Assembly: GCF_900185725.1 (NCBI RefSeq)
Contig: NZ_FYAU01000035.1
Coordinates: forward strand, 186,001 to 250,000
Length of the DNA: 64,000 bases
Reading direction: 5' to 3'
DNA from: Stappia sp. TSB10P1A
GTDB lineage: Bacteria; Pseudomonadota; Alphaproteobacteria; Rhizobiales; Stappiaceae
Positions 36,068 to 44,914 of this stretch are shown in pieces. The first letter of the stretch is position 1; every line of letters begins with the position of its first letter. The position numbers and the translations under genes are program-made. A model generated the notes under the pieces. The model ran no database searches. It was not told where the DNA came from and saw only the letters and a program-made list of their open reading frames with translations.

Positions 36068-36475
36068 ATGCAAAGCCGCGCCGCCGCCAAGCTCCGCAAC
36101 GGGCCGGCACGCTATCCCGCCGCCGCCGTCGAGAGCGAGCGTCTCGCCCGCATCTTCAAGGCCCTGGCGCATCCGGTGCGGGTGGAGATCGTCTCCTCGC
36201 TCGCCGCCTGCTCCGGCGCCTTTTGCGGCGACATCGTGCGCGGCCTGCCGCTGGCGCAGTCGACCGTCTCGCAGCATCTCGCCATCCTGCGCGAGGCGGA
36301 GCTGATCGAGGCGGAAGAAAACGGCCGCTGCTGCCACTACCGTCTGACCGCCGGCGCCCGTGCGCTGGTGGAGGGCGCGGTGGCCGGGCTCTTCGCCGCC
36401 GCCTGCTGCGGCGAGCCGGAAGAGGCGGGCGGCCGCGCCGCACGCATGGGAGCCTGTCGAAAGGACACGGAATGA
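36068..36475 (+). CDS. ArsR-family metalloregulator-like repressor
   Basis: A 135-residue winged-helix protein: ALAHPVRVEIVSSLAACSG leads into the recognition helix QSTVSQHLAILREAELI and the wing EAEENGRCCHYRL. It is cysteine-rich (about positions 48, 53, 88, 89, 113, 114, 130); C48 and C53 near the DNA-binding helices and the CC pair at 113-114 are candidate metal ligands, but they do not form a textbook ArsR or SmtB site. The ATG at 36068 is preferred; 36053 lies within the operator and lacks a ribosome-binding site. Its stop overlaps the exporter start as ATGA, so the two are translationally coupled. Confidence 0.85.
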   Translation: MQSRAAAKLRNGPARYPAAAVESERLARIFKALAHPVRVEIVSSLAACSGAFCGDIVRGLPLAQSTVSQHLAILREAELIEAEENGRCCHYRLTAGARALVEGAVAGLFAAACCGEPEEAGGRAARMGACRKDTE

Positions 36476-38421
36476 CCAGCCGCCGCTCCGGCGTTTCCGG
36501 CCCCGCCCCGCGCATATCGGCGGACGAGGTCTCCACCTTCCGCACCCTCGGCCAGCTCTGGCCCTATATCTGGCCCTCCGACCGTCCCGACCTGAAGGCG
36601 CGGGTCGCCCTGGCCGTGCTGGCGCTGGTGGTGGCGAAGATCGTCACGGTGCTCTCGCCCTATTTCTTCAAATGGGCGACCGATGCGCTCACCCTGCAGC
36701 AGGGCGATACGTCGGCAGCCGGCGGCACGCTCGGCCTCGATGTGCTGCCGGCCTGGTTGGTGGCGCCGGTGATGCTGGTGATCGCCTACAATGTCGCGCG
36801 GGTGCTGTTCGTCGGCTTCAACCAGCTTCGCGACGCGCTGTTCGCCCGTGTCGGCCAGCACGCGGTGCGGCAGCTCGCGTTCCTGACCTTCCGCCACCTG
36901 CATGCGCTGTCGCTGCGCTTTCATCTCGCCCGGCGCACCGGCGGCCTGTCGCGGGTGATCGAGCGCGGCGTCAAGGGTATCGAGAACATCGTTCGCTTCA
37001 CCATCCTCAACGGCATCCCCACCGTGATGGAATTCGGCGTGATGGCGGCGGTGATCTGGTACCAGTTCGGCTGGATCTACGTCGCCGTCGTCGCGGTGAT
37101 GATCGTCGCCTACACCTGGTTCACGGTGCATACCTCGAACTGGCGCATCGCCATCCGCCGGGAGATGAACGACAACGACACCGAGGCGAATTCCAAGGCG
37201 ATCGACAGCCTGCTGAATTTCGAGACGGTGAAGTATTTCGGCAACGAGCAGATGGAGGCGGAACGCTTCGACCGGTCGATGGCCGGCTACGAGCGGGCGG
37301 CGACCCGGACCTGGACCTCGCTGGCCTGGCTCAACTTCGGCCAGGCGGTGATCCTCGGCGTCGCCACCGCGATCTGCATGGTGATGTCGGCGCGGGCGGT
37401 GATGGCCGGCACGCAGACGCTGGGCGACTTCGTGATGATCAACGCGCTGCTGCTGCAACTGTCGATCCCGCTCAACTTCATCGGGTTTCTCTATCGCGAG
37501 ATCCGCCAGGGCCTTGCCGACCTGGAATCGATGTTTCAACTGCTCGGTCAGCCGGCGGAGATCACCGACCGTCCGGGCGCAGCGCCGCTCGCTGTCGCGG
37601 GTGGCACCGTGCGCTTCGAGGATGTGACCTTCCACTACGATGCCAACCGGCCGATCCTGAAGGGCATCAGCTTCGAGGTTCCGGCCGGGCGGACGGTCGC
37701 CATCGTCGGGCCCTCGGGGGCCGGCAAGTCGACCATCTCGCGGCTGCTGTTCCGCTTCTACGACGTCAGTGGCGGGCGCATCACCATCGACGGACAGGAC
37801 GTGCGGGACGTGACGCAGGAGAGCCTGCGCCGGGCAACCGGCATGGTTCCGCAGGACACGGTGCTGTTCAACGACACGATCGCCTACAATATCCGCTACG
37901 GCCGGCCCGGGGCGAGTGAGGCGGACATACGCGAGGCGGCCCGCATGGCGCAGATCGCGGGCTTCATCGAGGCATTGCCGGACGGCTATCGCACGGAGGT
38001 GGGCGAACGCGGGCTCAAGCTCTCGGGCGGCGAGAAGCAGCGCGTGGCGATCGCCCGCACGATCCTGAAGGCGCCGCCGATCCTGATCCTCGACGAGGCG
38101 ACCTCTGCGCTCGATACGCACACGGAACGGGAAATCCAGGCCGCGCTCGACCAGGTCTCGCGCAACCGCACGACCCTGGTGATCGCGCATCGGCTGTCGA
38201 CCGTGGTCAATGCCGATGAGATCCTGGTGCTGGAAAAGGGGCGGATCGTCGAGCGCGGACGGCATCAGGATCTCCTGGCCAGGGAGGGTCTCTATGCCTC
38301 CATGTGGGCGCGTCAGCAGGAGGCGAGCGAGGCGGAGGAGCGGCTGCGGGCGGTAACCGCCGACAGCGACGGCTTCGTCGTCCGGGGCGCGCGCGCCGGC
38401 GAGGACGTGCTGGCGGAATAG
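36472..38421 (+). CDS. Atm1-type ABC exporter (half-transporter, fused permease and ATPase)
   Basis: A 649-residue protein. Residues about 45-340 hold six membrane helices with the Atm1/HMT1 family segments NFETVKYFGNEQMEAERFD and LLQLSIPLNFIGFLYREIRQ. The ATPase domain follows: Walker A GPSGAGKS at 413-420, signature LSGGEKQR at 517-524, Walker B ILILDEATSALD. Family members export glutathione-bound sulfur or heavy metals across the membrane as homodimers; NaAtm1 is the bacterial example. The coupled ArsR gene suggests inducible metal or thiol-conjugate efflux rather than constitutive Fe-S export. A small hairpin lies at 38447-38461 after the stop. Confidence 0.92.
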   Translation: MTSRRSGVSGPAPRISADEVSTFRTLGQLWPYIWPSDRPDLKARVALAVLALVVAKIVTVLSPYFFKWATDALTLQQGDTSAAGGTLGLDVLPAWLVAPVMLVIAYNVARVLFVGFNQLRDALFARVGQHAVRQLAFLTFRHLHALSLRFHLARRTGGLSRVIERGVKGIENIVRFTILNGIPTVMEFGVMAAVIWYQFGWIYVAVVAVMIVAYTWFTVHTSNWRIAIRREMNDNDTEANSKAIDSLLNFETVKYFGNEQMEAERFDRSMAGYERAATRTWTSLAWLNFGQAVILGVATAICMVMSARAVMAGTQTLGDFVMINALLLQLSIPLNFIGFLYREIRQGLADLESMFQLLGQPAEITDRPGAAPLAVAGGTVRFEDVTFHYDANRPILKGISFEVPAGRTVAIVGPSGAGKSTISRLLFRFYDVSGGRITIDGQDVRDVTQESLRRATGMVPQDTVLFNDTIAYNIRYGRPGASEADIREAARMAQIAGFIEALPDGYRTEVGERGLKLSGGEKQRVAIARTILKAPPILILDEATSALDTHTEREIQAALDQVSRNRTTLVIAHRLSTVVNADEILVLEKGRIVERGRHQDLLAREGLYASMWARQQEASEAEERLRAVTADSDGFVVRGARAGEDVLAE

Positions 38422-38571
38422 GGCCGGCGGAATAGGGGGAGAAGGGCGCCTCAATGAGGCGTTGACGCCGGCATGGATTGATTTTCCGGCCCGCTCCGGT
38501 GCACAAGGGGCGGGTTCGCCCTGTCTGCGGGACACGCCTTCCGCGACGGGCCGCCACAAACGGAACCGCTC

Positions 38572-39273
38572 ATGTCGCTGACCGATACGATCACCAAGAC
38601 CTTCGTCCCCATCCACCGTGAGGGCTGGCCCTTCGTTGCCGGAGCCGGCGCGGCGACGCTGATCATCGGCTGGTTTTCCTCTCCGGTGTTCTGGATCGGC
38701 CTGATCCTGACCGCCTGGGTCGCCTATTTCTTCCGCGATCCGCAGCGGGTGACGCCGATCGACGACGACATCGTCGTCTCGCCCGCCGATGGAGTGGTCT
38801 GCCAGGTGGGGCAGGCGGTGCCGCCGCCGGAACTGGATCTCGGCAGCGCGCCGATGATGCGCGTCTGCATCTTCATGAATGTCTTCAACTGCCACGTGAA
38901 CCGTGCCCCCTATGGTGGCCGCATCACCCGCGTCGCCTATCGTGCCGGCAGCTTCCTCAATGCCGAATCCGACAAGGCGAGCGAGGAGAACGAACGCAAC
39001 GGCCTGGTCATCGAGAGCGGCGAGACCCGGATCGGCGTGGTGCAGATCGCTGGCCTCGTGGCACGGCGCATCGTCTGCTTCGTGCGCGAGGGCGAGAACA
39101 TCGGCGCAGGTGAGCGGTTTGGACTGATCCGTTTCGGCTCGCGTCTCGATGTCTACCTGCCGGACAACGCCGGCGTGAAGGTGGCCGTCGGCCAGACCAT
39201 GGTGGGCGGCGAGACCGTTGTTGCGGAACTTGGCGCCGAGACGCGCGGCACCGTCCTGACCCGCGTCAGTTGA
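38572..39273 (+). CDS. psd: Phosphatidylserine decarboxylase proenzyme
   Basis: A 233-residue short-form Psd converting phosphatidylserine to phosphatidylethanolamine. The first 60 residues include a hydrophobic membrane-binding segment. The proenzyme cleaves itself at G189|S190 within [11 protein letters not shown] to create the pyruvoyl group; the rest becomes the alpha chain. Conserved [12 protein letters not shown] and [12 protein letters not shown] are present. It forms an operon with pssA, which makes its substrate: the pssA reading frame starts right at or shortly after the psd stop. Confidence 0.95.
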   Translation: MSLTDTITKTFVPIHREGWPFVAGAGAATLIIGWFSSPVFWIGLILTAWVAYFFRDPQRVTPIDDDIVVSPADGVVCQVGQAVPPPELDLGSAPMMRVCIFMNVFNCHVNRAPYGGRITRVAYRAGSFLNAESDKASEENERNGLVIESGETRIGVVQIAGLVARRIVCFVREGENIGAGERFGLIRFGSRLDVYLPDNAGVKVAVGQTMVGGETVVAELGAETRGTVLTRVS

Positions 39274-39287
39274 GCGAGCAGTCGCAG

Positions 39288-40187
39288 ATGACAGGTCCCT
39301 TCGCCCCTTACGATCCCGGTCCGACACGCCGCCGGCGTGGCCGTGCCCCGCGGTTCCGCCGGGTGCCGCTGCGCCTGATCCTGCCCAACCTGGTGACCCT
39401 GCTCGCCCTGTGTTCCGGCCTCACCGCCATCCGCATGGCGCTGGAGGAGCGCTGGGACTATGCCATCGGCGCCATCGTCATCGCCGCGGTGCTGGATGCG
39501 CTGGACGGACGGGTGGCACGGCTGCTCAAGGGCACGTCGAAGTTCGGCGCCGAGCTCGATTCGCTTGCCGATTTCGTCAATTTCGGCGTCGCTCCGGCCC
39601 TGATCCTCTATTCGTGGCTGCTGCAGGAGGTGAGTTCGATCGGTTGGATTGCGGCGCTGATCTTCTCGATCTCCGCCGCCCTGCGGTTGGCGCGCTTCAA
39701 CGTGTCGATCGACGATCCGAACAAGCCTGCCTGGGCAGTGAATTTCTTCACCGGCGTGCCGGCGCCGGCCGGCGCCTTGAGCGTGCTGTTCCCCGTCTAT
39801 CTCGAATTCGTCGGCATCCTGCCGCATTGGCCGGAACTGGCACCGGCGGTGGCGCTCTATGTGGTGGCGATCGCGCTGCTGATGGTCAGCAGACTGCCGA
39901 CCTTCTCCGGCAAGAAGCTGGGCACCCGCGTGCGCCGCGATCTGGTGCTGCCGCTTTTTGTGGCCGCCGTGTTCCTGGTGGCCCTTCTGGTGAGCTATCC
40001 GTTCGAGATGCTGGCCCTGGGGGCGGCGGCCTATCTGGTGTCGATCCCCTTCGCCTGGCACTGGTATCAGCGCTATCGCAAGGCGGAGCCTGTCGTGGAG
40101 GGCGCTGCCGGAGCGGACAAGGGCGATGATGACGAGGAGACCGACCTCGATCATCTCGGCGAGAGCGACAAGGACGACGCGCCGTAA
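39288..40187 (+). CDS. pssA: CDP-diacylglycerol-serine O-phosphatidyltransferase
   Basis: A 299-residue integral membrane enzyme making phosphatidylserine. The CDP-alcohol phosphotransferase signature is complete: DGRVARLL, then G eight residues after the arginine and two aspartates in GAELDSLAD. About seven hydrophobic segments follow, and the C-terminal 40 residues are strongly acidic (DKGDDDEETD). The ATG at 39288 is preferred; a TTG at 39270 overlapping the psd stop would add six residues. A good terminator stands 34 bases after the stop. Confidence 0.94.
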   Translation: MTGPFAPYDPGPTRRRRGRAPRFRRVPLRLILPNLVTLLALCSGLTAIRMALEERWDYAIGAIVIAAVLDALDGRVARLLKGTSKFGAELDSLADFVNFGVAPALILYSWLLQEVSSIGWIAALIFSISAALRLARFNVSIDDPNKPAWAVNFFTGVPAPAGALSVLFPVYLEFVGILPHWPELAPAVALYVVAIALLMVSRLPTFSGKKLGTRVRRDLVLPLFVAAVFLVALLVSYPFEMLALGAAAYLVSIPFAWHWYQRYRKAEPVVEGAAGADKGDDDEETDLDHLGESDKDDAP

Positions 40188-40220
40188 GCCGGGACTTGCG
40201 AAGGTAAGCCACCGGAACGG

Positions 40221-40249
40221 AAAAGCCCTGCGCCAGACGCAGGGCTTTT
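40221..40249. terminator. Bidirectional terminator between pssA and the SDR gene
   Basis: A 12-bp perfect stem AAAAGCCCTGCG/CGCAGGGCTTTT with a 5-base loop serves convergent genes; the A- and T-runs are part of the stem, so it can act on both strands. Confidence 0.85.
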
Positions 40250-40313
40250 CGATTCAGGTCGGAGACCTTGTCAGTCTTGACAGTTTTCCAGGGTTGAGGG
40301 CTGTCGGCTCACG

Positions 40314-41057
40314 TTACGAGGCGACTTGAACAAAGTCCCGCAACTGCCTGGACGGAAAATCGAACAGCTTACCGTTGGCGGTGTTGTCCGGTGCCACGAA
40401 ATCGAGCAGCGCCGGGGCAAGCTCCGAAGGATGCGGCAGGGTCTGCGGATCCTCGCCCGGCATCGCCTCGGCCCGCATGGCGGTGCGCACGGGACCGGGA
40501 TTGACCAGCATGCCGGTGATCGGCGTCTGGGCGGTCTCGGCGACATAGGTGCGCACCAGCGCTTCCAGGGCGGCCTTGGAGACGGAATAGGGCCCCCAAT
40601 AGGCCTTGCACTTGTGGGCGGCGCCGGAAGACAGGAACAGCACGCGCCCGGCATCCGACTGGCGCAGCAAGGGGTCGAACGAGCGGAGCAGCCGCCAGTT
40701 GGCGGTGACGTTGATCGCCATCACCTTGTCCCAGATGCGCGGGGTGACGTGGCCGAGCGGCGACAGGCCGCCAAGGATGCCGGCATTGCCGATGAGGACG
40801 TCGAGCTTGCCCCAGCGTTCGTGGATGGCCGCGCCGAGCCGGTCGAGGGCGTCGTAGTCGGTCAGATCGACCGGCACCAGCGTCGCCTGGCCGCCGGTGG
40901 AGCGGATCTCGTCATCGAGTTCCTCAAGGCCGCCGACCGTGCGGGCGAGCGCGATCACATGCGCTCCCTCGGCGGCGAGCGCCTTGGCGGTGAAATAGCC
41001 GATGCCGCGCGAGGCGCCGGTGACGACGGCAACCCGTCCCTCGAAGCGTTTGGTCAT
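40314..41057 (-). CDS. SDR-family NAD(P)-dependent oxidoreductase
   Basis: A 247-residue short-chain dehydrogenase. The cofactor motif is TGASRGIG (13-20), the structural NAG is in IGNAGILGG, the serine is in FLSSGAAH, and the catalytic pair is in YSVSK. Substrate unknown. It is the last gene of the dnaB-alr-radA-cvpA-purF run, ten bases after purF, a position conserved in related genomes as far as I recall. Confidence 0.9.
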   Translation of the reverse strand: MTKRFEGRVAVVTGASRGIGYFTAKALAAEGAHVIALARTVGGLEELDDEIRSTGGQATLVPVDLTDYDALDRLGAAIHERWGKLDVLIGNAGILGGLSPLGHVTPRIWDKVMAINVTANWRLLRSFDPLLRQSDAGRVLFLSSGAAHKCKAYWGPYSVSKAALEALVRTYVAETAQTPITGMLVNPGPVRTAMRAEAMPGEDPQTLPHPSELAPALLDFVAPDNTANGKLFDFPSRQLRDFVQVAS

Positions 41058-41067
41058 GTGCTGCCTG

Positions 41068-42588
41068 TCATCCTACTTCGACGAGGCGAGGCATGTGGGT
41101 GAGATCCCCGTCCTGCGCCATGTCGGTGAGTGGCGTCGGATAATCGCCGGTGAAGCAATGGTCGGTGAACTGCGGCGCCTCGTTGTTGCGCCCCTCATAG
41201 CCGATCGCCTTGTAGATGCCGTCGACGGAGAGGAAGGCGAGCGTGTCGGCGCCGATATAGTTGCGCATCTCGTCGAGGCTGTATTTCGCCGCCAGCAGCT
41301 TTTCGCGCACCGGCGTGTCGATGCCGTAATAGTCGGAGAAGCGGATCGGCGGCGAGGCGAGACGGAAGTGCACCTCGCGGGCGCCGGCGTCGCGGATCAT
41401 CTGCACGATCTTCAGCGAGGTGGTGCCGCGCACCAGGCTGTCGTCGACCAGCACGACGCGCTTGCCCTCGATCTGGGCGCGGTTGGCGGAGTGCTTCAGC
41501 TTGACGCCAAGGGTGCGGATCTGCTGGGTCGGCTCGATGAAGGTGCGGCCCACATAGTGGTTGCGGATGATGCCGAGTTCGAAGGGAATGCCGGACGCAT
41601 CGGCGAAGCCGAGCGCCGCCGGAACGCCCGAATCCGGAATGGGGACGATGACGTCCGCCTCGACCGCGGTTTCCAGGGCGAGCTGACGGCCGAACTCCTT
41701 GCGCACATCGTAGACGCTGCGCCCGCCGAGGATCGAATCTGGGCGCGAGAAATAGATGTACTCGAAGATGCAGGGGCGGGCCGGGCGGCGTCCGAAGGGG
41801 AAGAAGCTCTCGATGCCGCCGGGAGTGCAGACGATCACCTCGCCGTTCTCGACCTCGCGGATGAACTTGGCGCCGATGATGTCGAGCGCGCAGGTCTCCG
41901 AGGCGAAGATCGGCGCGCCGTTGAGGTCGCCGAGCACGAGCGGGCGGATGCCGAACGGGTCGCGGGCGGCGATCAGCTTCTTGCGGGTCAGCGCGACCAG
42001 CGAGAAGGCGCCTTCCATCTGCATGATGGCATCGATGAAGCGGTCGACGATCTTGTCCTTGCGCGAGCGGGCGACGAGCTGCAGCACGACTTCCGAATCG
42101 GAGGTCGACTGGCAGATCGCGCCGTCCTTGATGAGCTTGCGCCGGAGCGTCATCGCATTGGTGAAGTGGCCGTTGTGGCAGACGGCGATGCCGCCCCCGT
42201 CAAGTTCGGCGAAGAGCGGCTGGACGTTGCGCAGGATGGTCTCGCCGGAGGTCGAGTAGCGCACATGGCCGATCGCGTAGGGACCCGTCAGGCGACGGAT
42301 CGTTTCGGCATCGGAGAAGTGGTCGCCAACGAGGCCGAGATGACGCTCGGAGCGGAACTGGTTGCCGTCGAAGGTGACGATGCCGGCAGCTTCCTGGCCG
42401 CGGTGCTGCAGGGCGTGCAGGCCGAGCGCGGTGATCGCGGCGGCATCGTCATGGCCGAGAATGCCGAACACGCCGCATTCCTCGTGAAGGCGGTCGCCTT
42501 CGATCTCCTCGCGCCAGAAATCCCTGGCGGTGTCGCGGTTAGGGCTTGCAGCGTGATCGGGGGCGGTCTGATTATCGGCGTAGGCCAT
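41068..42588 (-). CDS. purF: Amidophosphoribosyltransferase
   Basis: A 506-residue enzyme transferring the amide of glutamine to PRPP, the first step of purine synthesis. The Ntn-type nucleophile is C38 in EECGVFGILG, so a 37-residue propeptide would be removed. HVRYSTSG and CHNGHFTN belong to the glutaminase half, and the PRPP loop is VVLVDDSLVRGTTS. The ATG at 42588 is preceded by AGGAG; the frame upstream is not conserved. cvpA is the next gene upstream on the same strand, as in many bacteria. Confidence 0.97.
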   Translation of the reverse strand: MAYADNQTAPDHAASPNRDTARDFWREEIEGDRLHEECGVFGILGHDDAAAITALGLHALQHRGQEAAGIVTFDGNQFRSERHLGLVGDHFSDAETIRRLTGPYAIGHVRYSTSGETILRNVQPLFAELDGGGIAVCHNGHFTNAMTLRRKLIKDGAICQSTSDSEVVLQLVARSRKDKIVDRFIDAIMQMEGAFSLVALTRKKLIAARDPFGIRPLVLGDLNGAPIFASETCALDIIGAKFIREVENGEVIVCTPGGIESFFPFGRRPARPCIFEYIYFSRPDSILGGRSVYDVRKEFGRQLALETAVEADVIVPIPDSGVPAALGFADASGIPFELGIIRNHYVGRTFIEPTQQIRTLGVKLKHSANRAQIEGKRVVLVDDSLVRGTTSLKIVQMIRDAGAREVHFRLASPPIRFSDYYGIDTPVREKLLAAKYSLDEMRNYIGADTLAFLSVDGIYKAIGYEGRNNEAPQFTDHCFTGDYPTPLTDMAQDGDLTHMPRLVEVG

Positions 42589-42733
42589 GGCCTTGGCTCC
42601 TGGTTGCCCGTGCGCTGCGGGGCGGTTGCGCAACGGGCCTTCAAAACGCGCCAGGGACGGCACCGGCTTGCGGTCCGTCCGTGGCACAGGGAAACTCGGT
42701 CATATGGTGCGATCCGTTTTGAGCGGATGCGCC

Positions 42734-43375
42734 TTAGTTGGTGGACGAACCCGAGGTCGTCAACTGCTCGATGCTGCGGCGCTCGCTGTCGGTATAGCCC
42801 TGATCCTCGGTCGCAGGCGCGTCGGCCGGCGGGGCGTCCTGCGGGCCGGCCGGGGCGGTTTCGGGCCGGTTGCGGATGCGGTTGAGGATGGTGTTCTCGG
42901 GGCTCTCCGGCAGGGCGTTGACGAGCCGGGTGCCGATCGTGTCGAGCACCGGCTTCGACTTGGCCGTGGCGATCCAGGCCGGCTGGTCCTGCGGCACGAA
43001 CCAGTTGAAGAACATCATCGCGACGACGACCAGCAGCAGCCCGCGCAGCGCGCCGAAGACGAAGCCGAGCGTGCGGTCGAGCGCGCCGATGCGGCTGTCC
43101 AGCACGAAGTCGGAAATGCGCATCGTGATGTAGCTGACAATGATCAGCGTCAGCAGGAACACGGCGGCGGCGGCGACGCCGAGCGCGACATTGTCGTTGT
43201 TGATGTACTGGCGCACGAAGGGAACGACGTGCCCGTGCAAGTAGAAGGCGGCAACGGCCGCCGCGATCCACGAGGCGATGGACAGGACCTCGCGGACGAA
43301 GCCGCGGATCATGGCCAGAATGGCCGACAGGAACATGATGACGAGAAGGATTCCGTCGAGAAGCGTGATCGGCAT
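42734..43375 (-). CDS. cvpA: CvpA family protein
   Basis: A 213-residue inner-membrane protein with four hydrophobic segments in the first 140 residues (LLVIMFLSAILAMIRGFVRE opens the domain), the CvpA core, and a cytoplasmic tail rich in Pro, Ala and Asp. CvpA is required for colicin V production in E. coli and affects envelope stress tolerance; its molecular role is not settled. It lies between radA and purF with gaps of 141 and 145 bases, which leaves room for a separate purF promoter. Confidence 0.92.
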   Translation of the reverse strand: MPITLLDGILLVIMFLSAILAMIRGFVREVLSIASWIAAAVAAFYLHGHVVPFVRQYINNDNVALGVAAAAVFLLTLIIVSYITMRISDFVLDSRIGALDRTLGFVFGALRGLLLVVVAMMFFNWFVPQDQPAWIATAKSKPVLDTIGTRLVNALPESPENTILNRIRNRPETAPAGPQDAPPADAPATEDQGYTDSERRSIEQLTTSGSSTN

Positions 43376-43516
43376 CGCTCGGCCTGGTCCCTGATCGCGT
43401 CGCTAGACGCCCTGTCGACCCAGTTCTCCGCGTGGGTCGGCCGCGGTGTTTACTGCCTTGCCCGGCGCGTGCAGCGATCGGGCGCTGCCGGCTGCCGGGT
43501 CTCGTCCGGGCCGGAC

Positions 43517-44914
43517 CTAGTCCCGCTCGGAGGCGCCCGCGGATCGCGCCGCCACCTGGGCGACCAGATCCGCAAGCTCGCTCAGCCCCGTCACCGGGCC
43601 GCCCTCGCTCGCACCGTCTCCGGCATTCGATTCCGGCACGAAGGCCGAGGTGAAGCCGAGCTTGCGGGCTTCCTTGAGGCGGCTTTGCGCCTGCGAAACC
43701 GCGCGGACCGCCCCCGAGAGGCTGACCTCGCCGAAATAGACGCAATCGGCGGGAAGGGCAACCCCGCTGAGAGAGGAGATGAGCGCAGCGGCAACGGCAA
43801 GATCGGCGGCCGTCTCGTTGACCCGCAAGCCGCCGGCAACGTTGAGATAGACGTCGTTCTGGGCGAAGCGCACACCGCAGCGCGCCTCCAGCACCGCAAG
43901 GATCATCGAAAGGCGGGCGCTGTCCCAGCCGATGACGGCCCGCCGAGGGGTGCCGAGCGGCGAGGGGGCGACCAGCGCCTGGATCTCGATCAGGAGCGGG
44001 CGGGTACCCTCCAGCCCTGCGAACACAGCGGATCCGGGCGTGCGGCCAGAGCGTTCGCCGAGAAACAGCGCCGAGGGATTGGCGACCTCGGCCAGCCCCT
44101 TGTCGGTCATCTCGAAGACACCGATCTCGTCGGTGGCGCCGAAGCGGTTCTTCACCGAGCGCAGGATGCGGTACTGGTGTGCGCCGTCGCCCTCGAAATA
44201 GAGCACGGCATCGACCATGTGCTCGACGACGCGAGGGCCGGCGATCTGGCCGTCCTTGGTGACATGGCCGACGAGAATCACCGTCGCCCCGCTCGACTTG
44301 GCATAGCGGACCAGCGCCTGGGCGGAGGCGCGGACCTGGGTAACGGTGCCGGGCGGCGAATCGACCATCTCCGACCACAGGGTCTGGATCGAATCGATGA
44401 TGACGATGGCCGGCGGCGGCCCGCTGGTGAGCGTGGCGAGGATGTCCTCGACGCTGGTCTCCGCCGCCAGGCCGACAGGCGCATCGGACAGGCCGAGCCG
44501 GGCGGCGCGCAGGCGCACTTGGTCGATCGCCTCCTCGCCGGAGATGTAGACGGCGCGGTGACCGAGACGGGCGATCCGGGCGGCGGCCTGGATCAGCAAT
44601 GTCGATTTGCCGATGCCCGGATCGCCACCGACGAGCAGCGCCGAACCGCGCACGAAGCCGCCGCCGGTGACCCGGTCGAGTTCGCCCACCCGGGTCTCGA
44701 CGCGCGACGGCGTGTCGCTCTCCCCGGCAAGGCCGACAAGAGGCACGACGCGGCCGCGCTTGCGGCTTGCTGCCGTCGGCGAGCCGCCGACCCCGCCGCC
44801 GCTGCGCTCCTCGACCAGCGTGTTCCACTCGCCGCAGCTCTCGCAGCGGCCGGCCCATTTGGACGTGACCGCTCCGCAGGACTGGCAGACATAGGCGGTG
44901 CCGCGCTTGGCCAT
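43517..44914 (-). CDS. radA: DNA repair protein RadA
   Basis: A 465-residue RecA-like repair ATPase. A C4 zinc finger uses C10, C13, C24 and C27 (YVCQSCG and RCESCGEW). Walker A is GGDPGIGKST at 96-105, and the RadA-specific motif KNRFG is in RSVKNRFGATDE. The C-terminal Lon-like domain follows (about 300-450). RadA promotes branch migration during recombination. The start codon overlaps the alr stop by one base, so translation is probably coupled. Confidence 0.96.
   Translation of the reverse strand: MAKRGTAYVCQSCGAVTSKWAGRCESCGEWNTLVEERSGGGVGGSPTAASRKRGRVVPLVGLAGESDTPSRVETRVGELDRVTGGGFVRGSALLVGGDPGIGKSTLLIQAAARIARLGHRAVYISGEEAIDQVRLRAARLGLSDAPVGLAAETSVEDILATLTSGPPPAIVIIDSIQTLWSEMVDSPPGTVTQVRASAQALVRYAKSSGATVILVGHVTKDGQIAGPRVVEHMVDAVLYFEGDGAHQYRILRSVKNRFGATDEIGVFEMTDKGLAEVANPSALFLGERSGRTPGSAVFAGLEGTRPLLIEIQALVAPSPLGTPRRAVIGWDSARLSMILAVLEARCGVRFAQNDVYLNVAGGLRVNETAADLAVAAALISSLSGVALPADCVYFGEVSLSGAVRAVSQAQSRLKEARKLGFTSAFVPESNAGDGASEGGPVTGLSELADLVAQVAARSAGASERD

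Noticed and set aside
36337-39327. Minus-strand open frame of 996 codons opposite the Atm1-type exporter and psd genes
   Set aside because: Low-complexity His/Arg/Asp-rich composition typical of the complement of GC-rich genes; two well-supported genes occupy the other strand.
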